From assembly GCF_050176255.1 (NCBI RefSeq), contig NZ_JBFXIE010000029.1: a stretch of DNA of 42,468 bases; one strand, given 5' to 3'. Shown piece after piece: positions 22,188 to 30,346 of this stretch (position 1 is the stretch's first letter; every line of letters begins with the position of its first letter). The position numbers and the translations under genes were made by a program. Source of the DNA: JBFXIE01 sp050176255 (GTDB lineage: Bacteria > Pseudomonadota > Gammaproteobacteria > Burkholderiales > Burkholderiaceae_C). Under the pieces are notes generated by a model, which did no database searches, was not told the origin of the DNA, and worked only from the letters and a program-made list of their open reading frames with translations.

Positions 22188-23212
22188 GCACGCCGGTGTC
22201 GGATGAGGGCCTGCCCTGGTTGGACGACGAGTCCGGCCCGCCAGAGGGCAGTGACGGCGCCAGCCAGCTATCTGCCGAAGCGCCGGTAGAGTTGCGCGAG
22301 GCGACGGCATCCGCCGCGCAGCACCAGCTGCGCCTGGACAAGGCGCTGGCGGATCTGGTGCCGGAGTTTTCCCGCAGCTATCTGCAGCAGTTGCTTGGAC
22401 AAGGCTGCGTGCGCCTGAATGGCCAGCCTGTTCTCAAGCCTGCCCACAAGGTCCGGGCTGGAGACCATGTGGTGGTCGAGATGCGCCCCACGCAGCAAAG
22501 CCAGGCATTCAGGCCTGAGCATTTGCCGCTGGATGTGGTGTACGAAGACGACCACCTGCTGGTGGTCAACAAGCCCGCGGGGCTGGTGGTGCACCCGGCG
22601 CCGGGCAATTGGGGCGGCACGCTTCTCAATGCCCTGCTGGGGCGAGATGCCCGGGCGATGCAGGTGCCGCGCGCAGGCATCGTGCACCGGCTGGACAAAG
22701 ACACCAGTGGCTTGATGGTGGTGGCGCGCAGCCGGGCGGTGATGGACGCGCTGGTGCGCATGATTGCGGCGCGTGAGGTCAGCCGCCAGTACGTTGCGCT
22801 GGCCTGGGGGGCGTGGTCCGGGCCGGTGCACCGCAGCGTGGATGCGCCGATCGGGCGCGACCCGCGCAACCGCTTGCGGATGGCTGTCGTTGATCTCGCG
22901 CAGCATCCTGGCAAGCAGGCGCGTACCGATTTCGACTTGATCGACACCACCGGCGAAGTGTGCTTGGTGCGGTGCACCTTGCACACCGGGCGCACCCATC
23001 AGATCCGCGTGCACATGGCCTCCATCCGCCACGCCTTGGTGGCTGACACCTTGTACGGCGGCTCTTGCGGCGGCCCCATGCAGCGGCAGGCATTGCACGC
23101 GTTTCGGCTGGCGTTCCGTCATCCTGTCACGGACGAATCGATGGAGTTCCGTGTGCCGCTGGCTGAGGATATGCGACTGGCGCTTGACTTTTGGGGGCTG
23201 CGCTACAATTGA
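22184..23212 (+). CDS. rluD: 23S rRNA pseudouridine synthase RluD-like
   Basis: RluD makes pseudouridines in helix 69 of 23S rRNA. The protein (342 residues from TTG, 338 from GTG) has an N-terminal S4 domain (LRLDKALADLVPEFSR, near 48-63) and the RluA-family catalytic motif HRLDKDTSGL near residue 168. Further landmarks are VVNKPAGLVVHPAPGN and TGRTHQIRVHM. No ATG is available at the right place. The TTG at 22184 overlaps the nlpD stop, and the GTG at 22196 is the alternative. RluD and the related RluC are hard to tell apart by eye; the PGN motif after VHPA favours RluD. Confidence 0.9.
   Translation: MSTPVSDEGLPWLDDESGPPEGSDGASQLSAEAPVELREATASAAQHQLRLDKALADLVPEFSRSYLQQLLGQGCVRLNGQPVLKPAHKVRAGDHVVVEMRPTQQSQAFRPEHLPLDVVYEDDHLLVVNKPAGLVVHPAPGNWGGTLLNALLGRDARAMQVPRAGIVHRLDKDTSGLMVVARSRAVMDALVRMIAAREVSRQYVALAWGAWSGPVHRSVDAPIGRDPRNRLRMAVVDLAQHPGKQARTDFDLIDTTGEVCLVRCTLHTGRTHQIRVHMASIRHALVADTLYGGSCGGPMQRQALHAFRLAFRHPVTDESMEFRVPLAEDMRLALDFWGLRYN
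23204..23209 (+). promoter_or_regulatory. Candidate -10 element for the scpB-rluB transcript
   Basis: TACAAT at the end of rluD resembles a -10. TTGACT lies upstream at 23184-23189, but the spacer is only 14 bases, so the promoter is weakly supported. Transcription from here would give a leader of about 165 bases before scpB. Confidence 0.35.
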
Positions 23213-23220
23213 CCGCGTTT

Positions 23221-23374
23221 ACGGCTGTCTTGCCGTGGGTGCCCGGCCAACCAGTTTTGAAACTACGCCGACCCAAGTAAGGCGCGATGCCATTCGCCGC
23301 ATCTCGCGCCGCCAATGTTCTCCAACCCCTGGTGCCAGTTCCGCCTTGGCGTGCGGCTGCCTTTTTCGGAACTG
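23221..23374 (+). promoter_or_regulatory. Structured scpB leader with three hairpins
   Basis: ACGGC-TGTCTT-GCCGT lies at 23221-23236. GGCGCGATGC (23281-23290) pairs with GCATC-TCGCGCC (23299-23310) with a two-base bulge. CAGTTCCG (23336-23343) pairs with CGGAACTG (23367-23374), with CCGC/GCGG nested inside it. The second stem holds the ATG of a small ORF at 23287. The third ends seven bases before the scpB start. Confidence 0.5.
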
Positions 23375-23385
23375 TTGGATCATGA
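23287..23385 (+). CDS. Possible 32-residue leader ORF overlapping the scpB start
   Basis: An ATG at 23287, five bases after AAGG (23279-23282), opens a 32-codon frame that begins MPFAASRAANVL and ends FFGTVGS. Its TGA at 23383-23385 overlaps the scpB ATG as ATGA, the usual layout for coupled translation. The start codon lies inside the stem of a strong hairpin (23281-23310). I recognise no family, and a chance ORF is quite possible in GC-rich DNA. Confidence 0.35.
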   Translation: MPFAASRAANVLQPLVPVPPWRAAAFFGTVGS

Positions 23386-24098
23386 ATTCGGTGGATGCCA
23401 AACGGGTTCTTGAAACCGCCCTGATTTGCGCCCCGCAGCCCGTGTCCGTTCGCGAACTGCGAAGCTTGTTTGACGATGCGCTGGGCGCGGATACCGTGAA
23501 GATGCTGTTGCTGGAACTGCAGCAGGACTGGGCTTTGCGTGGTGTCGAGCTGGTACAGGTGGCAACAGGATGGCGCTTTCAAAGCAGGCCGGAGATGCGC
23601 CAGTACCTGGATCGGCTGCATCCTGAAAAACCTCCGCGCTACACGCGGGCGGCGCTTGAGACACTGGCCATCATCGCCTATCGCCAGCCCGTCACGCGTG
23701 GCGACATTGAGGATATTCGGGGTGTCACGGTCAACAGCCTGATCATCAAGCAACTGGAGGACAGAGGCTGGGTGGAAGTGATAGGACACCGCGAAACGGT
23801 GGGGCGCCCGGCTTTGTTTGCGACCACGCGGCAGTTTCTGGACGACCTGGGGTTGCAATCGCTGGATCAGCTGCCCACCTTGGGGGATGCCGAGGTGCAG
23901 GCCAGTGTTTTTGATGCGCTGGGTGATCTGCCTGATCGGCCCGATGCCCTGGCGCTCAACGACGCGCCGCTTGAGGCAGAAGTAGAAATTGATGCGGCCT
24001 TGCATGCGACGTCATCGTCTGCGCAGGGCGCTACACAGACTGGAGACGCTGCCGGCATCGCTGTCGCGCAGGCAGACGATGATGCCGCAGGAAATTGA
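23382..24098 (+). CDS. scpB: Segregation and condensation protein ScpB
   Basis: ScpB is the winged-helix subunit that joins ScpA and the SMC ATPase in chromosome condensation. The 238-residue protein begins MNSVDAKRVLETALICAPQ and carries the two winged-helix domains, with PRYTRAALETLAIIAYRQPVT and the RGVTVNSLIIKQLEDRGWVEV (key motifs) of the family, then GRPALFATTRQFLDDLGL. The last 50 residues are acidic and variable. scpA is not in the window, although the two are adjacent in many bacteria. Its stop lies one base before the rluB ATG. Confidence 0.94.
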   Translation: MNSVDAKRVLETALICAPQPVSVRELRSLFDDALGADTVKMLLLELQQDWALRGVELVQVATGWRFQSRPEMRQYLDRLHPEKPPRYTRAALETLAIIAYRQPVTRGDIEDIRGVTVNSLIIKQLEDRGWVEVIGHRETVGRPALFATTRQFLDDLGLQSLDQLPTLGDAEVQASVFDALGDLPDRPDALALNDAPLEAEVEIDAALHATSSSAQGATQTGDAAGIAVAQADDDAAGN

Positions 24099-24099
24099 C

Positions 24100-25464
24100 A
24101 TGAACGAATCGCACAAAACCCTTGAGGGCGTACAGCCCGCCGATAAGACGCTGAACAACCCTGGCGATCAGCACGCCAAGGTTCGCAAGCCGCGCACGCC
24201 CAAGGTGGCCCAGCCTGCGGCTATGCCGGACGCCGCGGTGGAGTTGCCCGCCCACGCGTGTGCCGAGGGCGACGCGGTTCCGCCATCGGACTTCGGGCAG
24301 GATCCGGGCCGGCATCCCAGCGGCGTGCGCAAGGCGCCACTGCGCGATCACGGCAAACGCGGCGCCAAGGCGCAGGCACAAGGCGACGGCTACCGCTTTG
24401 CCGACGTGGTGTCCGGCCAGCTGGATCAGGACGAAGGCAACGCCGAGGTCGCGTTGCCCAAGCGTGTTCTGCTGCCTCAGGTGGAGACACCCAAGCTGCA
24501 CAAGGTGCTCGCGCAGGCGGGCATGGGCTCGCGCCTGGAGATGGAGCAACTCATTCTCGAGGGGCGTATCTCCGTCAATAACGAGCCGGCCCACATCGGT
24601 CAGCGTGTGCAGTTTGGGGACCAGATCAAGGTCAATGGCAAGCCGATCCGCTTCAAGATTGCACCGCCGCCCGTTCGGGTCATTGCGTACCACAAGCCGG
24701 TGGGCGAGGTCGTCACGCACGACGATCCGCAAAACCGCCCCACGGTGTTTCGCAAATTGCCACGGCTCCAGCAGGGCAAATGGCAATCGGTGGGGCGGCT
24801 GGATTTGAACACCGAGGGCTTGCTGCTGTTCACCAGCTCTGGCGAGTTGGCCAACAAGCTGATGCACCCGCGGTTCGGACTGGAGCGTGAATACGCAGTG
24901 CGTGTTCTGGGCGCTTTGAACGACGAGGAAAAGCAGCGCCTGCTCGACGGCGTGCAGCTGGAGGACGGCATGGCTTCCTTCGGCTCCATCGATGAGGGCG
25001 GCGGCGAGGGGGCCAATTGCTGGTATCGCGTCACCATCTCCGAAGGCCGCAACCGCGAGGTGCGGCGCATGTTCGAGGCGGTGGGCCACGCCGTCAGCCG
25101 CCTGATCCGCATCCGATACGGCGCCATGATGCTGCCGCGTGGTCTCAAGCGCGGCGCATGGCTGGAACTGGATGAGCGCGACATCCAGGCACTGATGCGC
25201 GCCGTGGGCGTCTCCGCCCCACCGAGGGCGCCATCGGGCGGCAGTAGCGGGCGGGCCGGCGGCGAGCGTGCTGGCGAGCGCAAGCCCATGGGGCCCAGGG
25301 CGTCTGGCGGGCGGGACAAAACGGGTGGGCGTGCTGGTCGCTCGTCGAACAGTTCGCAGCCCGACCCCATGAGGACTTCGGTGGGCTACATCGGTGCGGA
25401 CAGTTTCTCGCGCCACCTTCAGCAGCAACAGCGCAGCGGCCGGGGGCGGCGCAGCGGTCGGTGA
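24100..25464 (+). CDS. rluB: 23S rRNA pseudouridine-2605 synthase RluB
   Basis: RluB modifies U2605 of 23S rRNA. The 454-residue protein has an N-terminal charged region of about 125 residues with no fold I can name, an S4 domain (KLHKVLAQAGMGSRLEMEQL, near 130-149), and the RsuA/RluB catalytic motif GRLDLNTEGLLLFT near 233. The family block NREVRRMFEAVGH follows. The last 90 residues form a glycine/arginine/serine-rich tail. The ATG at 24100 follows the scpB stop by one base, with AGGAAA upstream. RluB, RluE and RsuA are similar; the S4 domain and length favour RluB. Confidence 0.92.
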   Translation: MNESHKTLEGVQPADKTLNNPGDQHAKVRKPRTPKVAQPAAMPDAAVELPAHACAEGDAVPPSDFGQDPGRHPSGVRKAPLRDHGKRGAKAQAQGDGYRFADVVSGQLDQDEGNAEVALPKRVLLPQVETPKLHKVLAQAGMGSRLEMEQLILEGRISVNNEPAHIGQRVQFGDQIKVNGKPIRFKIAPPPVRVIAYHKPVGEVVTHDDPQNRPTVFRKLPRLQQGKWQSVGRLDLNTEGLLLFTSSGELANKLMHPRFGLEREYAVRVLGALNDEEKQRLLDGVQLEDGMASFGSIDEGGGEGANCWYRVTISEGRNREVRRMFEAVGHAVSRLIRIRYGAMMLPRGLKRGAWLELDERDIQALMRAVGVSAPPRAPSGGSSGRAGGERAGERKPMGPRASGGRDKTGGRAGRSSNSSQPDPMRTSVGYIGADSFSRHLQQQQRSGRGRRSGR

Positions 25465-25543
25465 GGGATTGGCGCAAAGCTAGAATCAATGGCTTTGCCT
25501 GCAAGGCAATAGTTACCTCAACCACCTACCTAGGAAAATCAAC

Positions 25544-25969
25544 ATGGCTATCGAACGCACCCTGTCCATCATCAAGCCCGATGCAGTCGCCAAGAACGTG
25601 ATCGGTCAAATCTACGCCCGCTTTGAAGCGGCTGGCCTGAAGGTCGTTGCCGCCCGCATGATCCACCTGTCTCGCGCCGAGGCTGAGCAGTTCTACGCTG
25701 TGCACAAAGAGCGTCCCTTCTTCAAGGATCTGGTGGACTTCATGATCTCCGGTCCCGTGATGGTGCAGGCCCTGGAAGGCGAGGACGCCATCCTGAAGAA
25801 CCGTGAGCTGATGGGCGCGACCGACCCCAAGAAGGCTGCTCCTGGCACGATTCGCGCCGACTTCGCAGACAGCATCGACGCCAACGCGGTGCACGGCTCT
25901 GATGCCGCTGAAACAGCCGCGGTTGAAGTGGCCTTCTTCTTCCCCGGCCTGAACATTTACTCGCGCTGA
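25544..25969 (+). CDS. ndk: Nucleoside diphosphate kinase
   Basis: Ndk transfers the terminal phosphate of ATP to other nucleoside diphosphates through a phosphohistidine. The 141-residue protein is a standard match: RTLSIIKPDAVAKNVIGQI at 4-22 (key block), GPVMVQALEG near 88, and NAVHGSDAAETAAVEVAFFF with the catalytic histidine at about 117. A TAGAAT at 25481-25486 might be the -10 of its promoter, though no clear -35 is seen. It opens the cluster that runs through rlmN to der, in the order usual for beta- and gammaproteobacteria. Confidence 0.97.
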   Translation: MAIERTLSIIKPDAVAKNVIGQIYARFEAAGLKVVAARMIHLSRAEAEQFYAVHKERPFFKDLVDFMISGPVMVQALEGEDAILKNRELMGATDPKKAAPGTIRADFADSIDANAVHGSDAAETAAVEVAFFFPGLNIYSR

Positions 25970-26057
25970 TACGGCAGCTGTGTGCGCCGGGCGGGCTGTT
26001 TCAAGCCGGGCCCCGCGCGCGCAGTGCGCTTTGTGGGCGTGGGACATCCTTGACGTT

Positions 26058-27182
26058 ATGACCACGAACCTTCTGGACTTTGACCTCGACGGCATGGCTG
26101 CTTTTTGCGAGCGGTTGGGGGAAAAGCGTTTTCGAGCGACGCAGCTGTTTCGCTGGATCCACCAGCGCGGCGCGAGTGACTTTGACCAGATGAGTGACCT
26201 GGCCAAGTCCCTGCGCGAGAAACTCAAGGCTTGCGCCCATGTTGCCGGGCTGCCAGTCGTCAGTGAGCATGTCTCTGCGGATGGCACCATCAAGTGGTTG
26301 TTTGACGTGGGCGATGGCAATGCTGTGGAGACGGTCTTCATCCCTGAAGACGACCGCGGCACGCTGTGTATTTCCTCGCAGGCCGGTTGTGCCGTGGGTT
26401 GTCGTTTTTGCTCCACGGGGCATCAGGGTTTCAGCCGCAATCTCACCACCGGCGAAATCGTTGCCCAGCTCTGGTTTGCCGAGCACGCACTGCGCCAGCG
26501 CCTGGGCCGGGACGAACGGGTGATCTCCAACGTGGTGATGATGGGCATGGGTGAGCCGCTGCAGAACTACTCTGCCCTGGTGCCGGCGCTGCGCACCATG
26601 CTGGACGACCACGGCTATGGGCTGTCGCGCCGTCGCGTCACGGTGTCCACCTCGGGCGTGGTGCCCATGATGGACCGCCTGGCGCAGGACTGCCCCGTGG
26701 CGCTGGCGGTGTCGCTGCATGCGCCCAACGATGTGCTGCGCGACAACCTGGTGCCGCTGAATCGCAAATACCCCTTGCAGGAGCTGCTGGCAGCTTGTCG
26801 GCGCTACCTGGAGCATGCGCCGCGCGACTTCATCACTTTTGAATACTGCATGCTCGATGGCGTGAACGACCAGCCCGAGCATGCGCGTCAGTTGATTGCG
26901 CTGGTGGATCGCAAGGCGCCGGGCGGTGGTGTGTCCTGCAAGTTCAACCTGATTCCTTTCAACCCGTTTCCCGCATCCGGGTTGCAGCGTTCGTCCCAGG
27001 CAAACGTGTTGGCTTTTGCCCAATTGTTGAGCGATGCCGGTATCGTCACCACCGTGCGCAAGACGCGCGGCGATGATATTGATGCGGCCTGCGGCCAACT
27101 GGCTGGCGATGTCAAGGATCGCACCAGGGTCAACGAGCGCATGGCCAAGCTGCGGGTCATCGGGCTCAAGCCGATTGCCTGA
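26058..27182 (+). CDS. rlmN: Dual-specificity RNA methyltransferase RlmN
   Basis: RlmN is a radical S-adenosylmethionine enzyme that methylates A2503 of 23S rRNA and A37 of some tRNAs. The 374-residue protein has the iron-sulfur motif CAVGCRFC near residue 117, the GMGEPL segment (MMGMGEPLQNY) and a C-terminal TRGDDIDAACGQL whose cysteine should be the methyl-carrying residue. The start MTTNLLDFDLDG at 26058 is family-like; the frame is open from 25980 but the extra residues are not conserved. pilW follows after 29 bases. Confidence 0.96.
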   Translation: MTTNLLDFDLDGMAAFCERLGEKRFRATQLFRWIHQRGASDFDQMSDLAKSLREKLKACAHVAGLPVVSEHVSADGTIKWLFDVGDGNAVETVFIPEDDRGTLCISSQAGCAVGCRFCSTGHQGFSRNLTTGEIVAQLWFAEHALRQRLGRDERVISNVVMMGMGEPLQNYSALVPALRTMLDDHGYGLSRRRVTVSTSGVVPMMDRLAQDCPVALAVSLHAPNDVLRDNLVPLNRKYPLQELLAACRRYLEHAPRDFITFEYCMLDGVNDQPEHARQLIALVDRKAPGGGVSCKFNLIPFNPFPASGLQRSSQANVLAFAQLLSDAGIVTTVRKTRGDDIDAACGQLAGDVKDRTRVNERMAKLRVIGLKPIA

Positions 27183-27211
27183 GGCACGCTTCCAACTTTG
27201 AAAGGCACTTC

Positions 27212-28045
27212 ATGACGTTGTCGGGTACGGATCGCAGTCGGGGGGCACGGTGGGTGTTGGCCATGGGCATCGCCGCGGCCTGTTTGGCGGGGCTGGTTGG
27301 ATGCTCTCTGCCGGCATCGTCGGGGTTGGACGCTGATGCCACGGCATCGCCGACCGGCGTTGGTGAACCCGATGTGCGTCGGCGCGCGCGCATCCGCCTG
27401 GAGCTTGCCGCCAACTACATGCAGATGGGTCAGACGGAGGTCGCGCTGGACGAGGTGCGCCAGGCCATTGCCACCGATCCGTCCTATGCCGATGCCTATC
27501 ACCTGCGCGGGCTGGTGTACATGAGCCTGGGTGAATTGAGCCTCGCCGAAGACAGCCTCAAGCGCGCCCAGGGCATGAAGCCGTCGGACGCAGACATCAT
27601 GCACAACTATGGCTGGCTGCTGTGCCAACGCCAGCAGTACGAGCAGGCCAACCAGCTTTTCGAGCGCGCCCTGGCGGTGCCCAGCTACGCCTCGCGCAGC
27701 AAGACCCTGATGTCTCAGGGCCTGTGCCACCAGCGTGCGGGCCGTGTTGCCGACGCGCAGCAGACCCTGCTGAAGGCCTACGAGATCGATGCCGGCAACC
27801 CGGTGGTGGGCTACAACCTGGCGTCCATCCTGTTTGACCGCGGTGAAAACAAGCGGGCGCAGTTCTACATACGCCGCATCAACAATAGCGACCTGGCCAA
27901 TGCGCAGTCGCTATGGCTGGGAATCAAGGTCGAACGCGCGCTGGATGAATTTGTGGCCATGCGGCAATTGGGCGATCAGTTGCGCAAGCGCTTCCCCAAC
28001 GCCAAGGAAACACTGGCTTTTGAACGAGGTGCCTTCAATGAGTGA
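27212..28045 (+). CDS. pilW: Type IV pilus biogenesis lipoprotein PilW/PilF
   Basis: PilW (PilF) is the pilotin that guides the PilQ secretin to the outer membrane. The 277-residue protein has a signal peptide with the lipobox LVGC (cysteine at about 31) and then tetratricopeptide repeats, for example ANYMQMGQTEVALDEVRQAI, the HLRGLVYMSLGELSLAEDSL region and HNYGWLLCQRQQYEQANQLF. A C-terminal block with YNLASILFDRGENKRAQFY closes it. Its stop overlaps the rodZ-like start by eight bases (ATGAGTGA). Between rlmN and a RodZ-like gene is the usual position of pilF. Confidence 0.92.
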   Translation: MTLSGTDRSRGARWVLAMGIAAACLAGLVGCSLPASSGLDADATASPTGVGEPDVRRRARIRLELAANYMQMGQTEVALDEVRQAIATDPSYADAYHLRGLVYMSLGELSLAEDSLKRAQGMKPSDADIMHNYGWLLCQRQQYEQANQLFERALAVPSYASRSKTLMSQGLCHQRAGRVADAQQTLLKAYEIDAGNPVVGYNLASILFDRGENKRAQFYIRRINNSDLANAQSLWLGIKVERALDEFVAMRQLGDQLRKRFPNAKETLAFERGAFNE

Positions 28046-28967
28046 GCCGGTAGGTATGGCCGCGGCGGATGAGGTGACTGCGGACGGGGCAGGCATGGCG
28101 GGCGGTGCATCCGCGGGGGCAATGCTCAGGCAGTTGCGTGAGTCCGCTGGCGTTTCCATCGAAGCACTGGCAGGAACCCTGAAAGTGCCGCTGGCGCGGT
28201 TGCAATCGCTGGAGGCCGACCAGCACGATGCCTTCACTGATCTTGTCTTCATGCGTGCTCTTGCGTCCAGCGTATGCCGGGCATTGAGGGCGGACGCAGC
28301 GCCCGTGCTGGCCCTGCTGCCCCAAGGCCAACCGGTGCCGCTGGCGGTGGGCAACGGCATCAATGCCCGCTTCAAGGATTCCAGCCAGCGGCCGGGCAGG
28401 CCAGGTGCTTTGGACGCCCCCAAGTCGCGCGTGTTGGGCGTTGCCGTGGCAGTCTTGCTGGCTGGCGCACTGGCCATTGCCTTTTTGCCCAAGGGAGACG
28501 GTGGCGCGGATGAGGGCGTGGCTCTGAACGCACCATTGCCGTCGCAGCCTGCGCAAGAACCCGCGCAGCAGGCAGGCGACGCAGCGGCGCCAGCAGACCA
28601 GGCGATGGCTGTGGCGCAAGAGCCCGCGTTGACGCAAGCGCCCAGCCAGCCCGCGGTGGCGCGGCCGACGGCTGCGGCCGATGGCGTCGCGCCGATCAAA
28701 GACACCTCGGCTGCAGAGGCAGCCAACTCAGAGGGCGTGCTGGTCATCCGCGCACGCACCGAGTCCTGGGTGCAGGTGCGCAATGCTGCGGGCGGTGTGG
28801 TAGTGCAAAAAATTCTGCTGGCAGGCGAGAGCTTTTCTGCCGCCGGTGATCCTCCGTGGTCGGTGGTGATCGGCAAGGCGGACGCGACCGACGTCATCGT
28901 GCGCGGCCAACCGCTGGATCTCAAGGTCATTGCCCGTGACAACGTCGCGCGTTTCGAGGTGAAGTGA
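28038..28967 (+). CDS. rodZ: RodZ-like helix-turn-helix membrane protein
   Basis: RodZ links the MreB cytoskeleton to the elongation machinery. The 309-residue protein has an N-terminal Xre-type helix-turn-helix (about 28-95: LRQLRESAGVSIEALAGTLK, VPLARLQSLEADQ), a single membrane helix (VLGVAVAVLLAGALAIAFL, about 132-150), an alanine/proline/glutamine-rich periplasmic linker and a C-terminal DUF4115 domain with ESWVQVRNAAGGVV. Its start overlaps pilW by eight bases and its stop abuts the ispG start. The name rests on architecture and position; the N-terminal 25 residues are not conserved in kind. Confidence 0.85.
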   Translation: MSEPVGMAAADEVTADGAGMAGGASAGAMLRQLRESAGVSIEALAGTLKVPLARLQSLEADQHDAFTDLVFMRALASSVCRALRADAAPVLALLPQGQPVPLAVGNGINARFKDSSQRPGRPGALDAPKSRVLGVAVAVLLAGALAIAFLPKGDGGADEGVALNAPLPSQPAQEPAQQAGDAAAPADQAMAVAQEPALTQAPSQPAVARPTAAADGVAPIKDTSAAEAANSEGVLVIRARTESWVQVRNAAGGVVVQKILLAGESFSAAGDPPWSVVIGKADATDVIVRGQPLDLKVIARDNVARFEVK

Positions 28968-30245
28968 ATGAATCAGTCTGACTTGGTGGCACCCATTGCC
29001 ATGGCTGCGCCCCTGGCGCGACGCTCGCGCCAGGCGCGCGTCACATGGGGCAGCCGCGTCGTCACGGTGGGCGGCGACGCGCCGGTACGCGTGCAATCCA
29101 TGACCAATACCGACACGGTGGACGCGATCGGCACGGCCATCCAGGTCAAGGAGCTGGCGCAGGCCGGCTCCGAGTTCGTGCGCATCACGGTGAACACACC
29201 CGAGGCAGCAGCGGCCGTGCCGTACATCCGCGAGCAGCTCGATCGCATGGGCGAGACCGTGCCGCTGGTGGGTGACTTCCATTACAACGGCCACCGCCTG
29301 CTGACCGAGTTTCCGGACTGCGCCCAGGCATTGTCCAAGTACCGCATCAACCCGGGCAACGTCGGCAAGGGTGACAAGCGCGACAAGCAGTTTGGCCAGA
29401 TGATCGAAGCGGCGGTGCGCTGGGACAAGGCCGTGCGCATCGGCGTGAACTGGGGCAGTCTGGATCAGGAGCTGCTGGCCGGGTTGATGGATACCAACAG
29501 CCGCCGCGCACAGCCCTGGGATGCGCGCCAGGTCATGTACGAGGCGTTGATCACCTCGGCCATCGAGTCGGCCCGGCGCGCCGAAGAGATGGGCCTGAAT
29601 GGCGACCAGATCATCCTGTCGTGCAAGGTCAGTGGCGTGCAGGATCTGATTGCGGTGTACCGCGAGCTGGCGCGCCGCTGCGACTACGCACTGCACCTGG
29701 GCTTGACCGAGGCTGGCATGGGCACCAAGGGCATCGTGGCCTCGACCGCGGCGCTGTCCATCCTGCTGCAAGAGGGCATTGGCGACACCATCCGCGTGTC
29801 GCTCACGCCCCAGCCGGGCGAGGCGCGCACGCAGGAAGTGGTGGTGGCCTCCGAGATACTGCAGTCGCTGGGGCTGCGCGCCTTTGTGCCCAGCGTCACC
29901 GCGTGCCCCGGCTGCGGGCGCACCACCAGCACCACATTCCAGGAGCTGGCCAAGCAGATCGACGACTACCTGCGCGCGCAAATGCCCGTGTGGCGCATGC
30001 GCTACCCGGGCGTGGAAAAGCTCAAGGTGGCCGTCATGGGGTGCATCGTCAACGGCCCGGGCGAGAGCAAGCACGCCGACATCGGCATCAGCCTGCCGGG
30101 CACCGGCGAGGCGCCCGCCGCGCCCGTGTTCATCGACGGCGAGAAGGCCCTGACCTTGCGTGGCGACAACATCGCGCGCGAGTTCCAGGACATCGTGAAC
30201 GGCTACATCGCCCGCCGCTTTGGTAATGGCGCGGACGCGCAGTGA
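28968..30245 (+). CDS. ispG: 4-hydroxy-3-methylbut-2-enyl-diphosphate synthase IspG (GcpE)
   Basis: IspG carries out the penultimate step of the MEP isoprenoid pathway with an iron-sulfur cluster. The 425-residue protein starts shortly before VRVQSMTNTDTVD, has VPLVGDFHYNGHRLL near 99-113 and NPGNVG, and carries the cluster cysteines in TACPGCGRTTS and MGCIVNGPGE. It is longer than the E. coli enzyme, mostly through an insertion in the middle (about 120-190), as is usual in betaproteobacteria. The ATG directly follows the rodZ stop. The dispersed repeat lies between it and hisS. Confidence 0.96.
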   Translation: MNQSDLVAPIAMAAPLARRSRQARVTWGSRVVTVGGDAPVRVQSMTNTDTVDAIGTAIQVKELAQAGSEFVRITVNTPEAAAAVPYIREQLDRMGETVPLVGDFHYNGHRLLTEFPDCAQALSKYRINPGNVGKGDKRDKQFGQMIEAAVRWDKAVRIGVNWGSLDQELLAGLMDTNSRRAQPWDARQVMYEALITSAIESARRAEEMGLNGDQIILSCKVSGVQDLIAVYRELARRCDYALHLGLTEAGMGTKGIVASTAALSILLQEGIGDTIRVSLTPQPGEARTQEVVVASEILQSLGLRAFVPSVTACPGCGRTTSTTFQELAKQIDDYLRAQMPVWRMRYPGVEKLKVAVMGCIVNGPGESKHADIGISLPGTGEAPAAPVFIDGEKALTLRGDNIAREFQDIVNGYIARRFGNGADAQ

Positions 30246-30262
30246 AGCCCGGCCATTCACGT

Positions 30263-30316
30263 AAACTATAAAAAACATAGCTGCCAGCGCTTGATAGACA
30301 AGCGCTACAGGCCAAT
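30263..30316 (+). repeat. Dispersed Comamonadaceae-type repeat, copy C
   Basis: AAAAACATAGCTGCC precedes the perfect core AGCGCTT (30286-30292), loop GATAGAC, AAGCGCT (30300-30306), then ACAGGCCAATTTGAC. This is the best preserved copy in the window. It separates ispG from hisS. A TTG at 30317, which could be taken as the hisS start, belongs to the repeat's tail. Confidence 0.8.
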
Positions 30317-30346
30317 TTGACCCATATTCAAGATACCAATAACAAG

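Noticed and set aside
24031..25428. Open frame of 465 codons on the minus strand opposite rluB
   Set aside because: RluB on the plus strand has clear S4 and catalytic motifs; the antisense frame has none.
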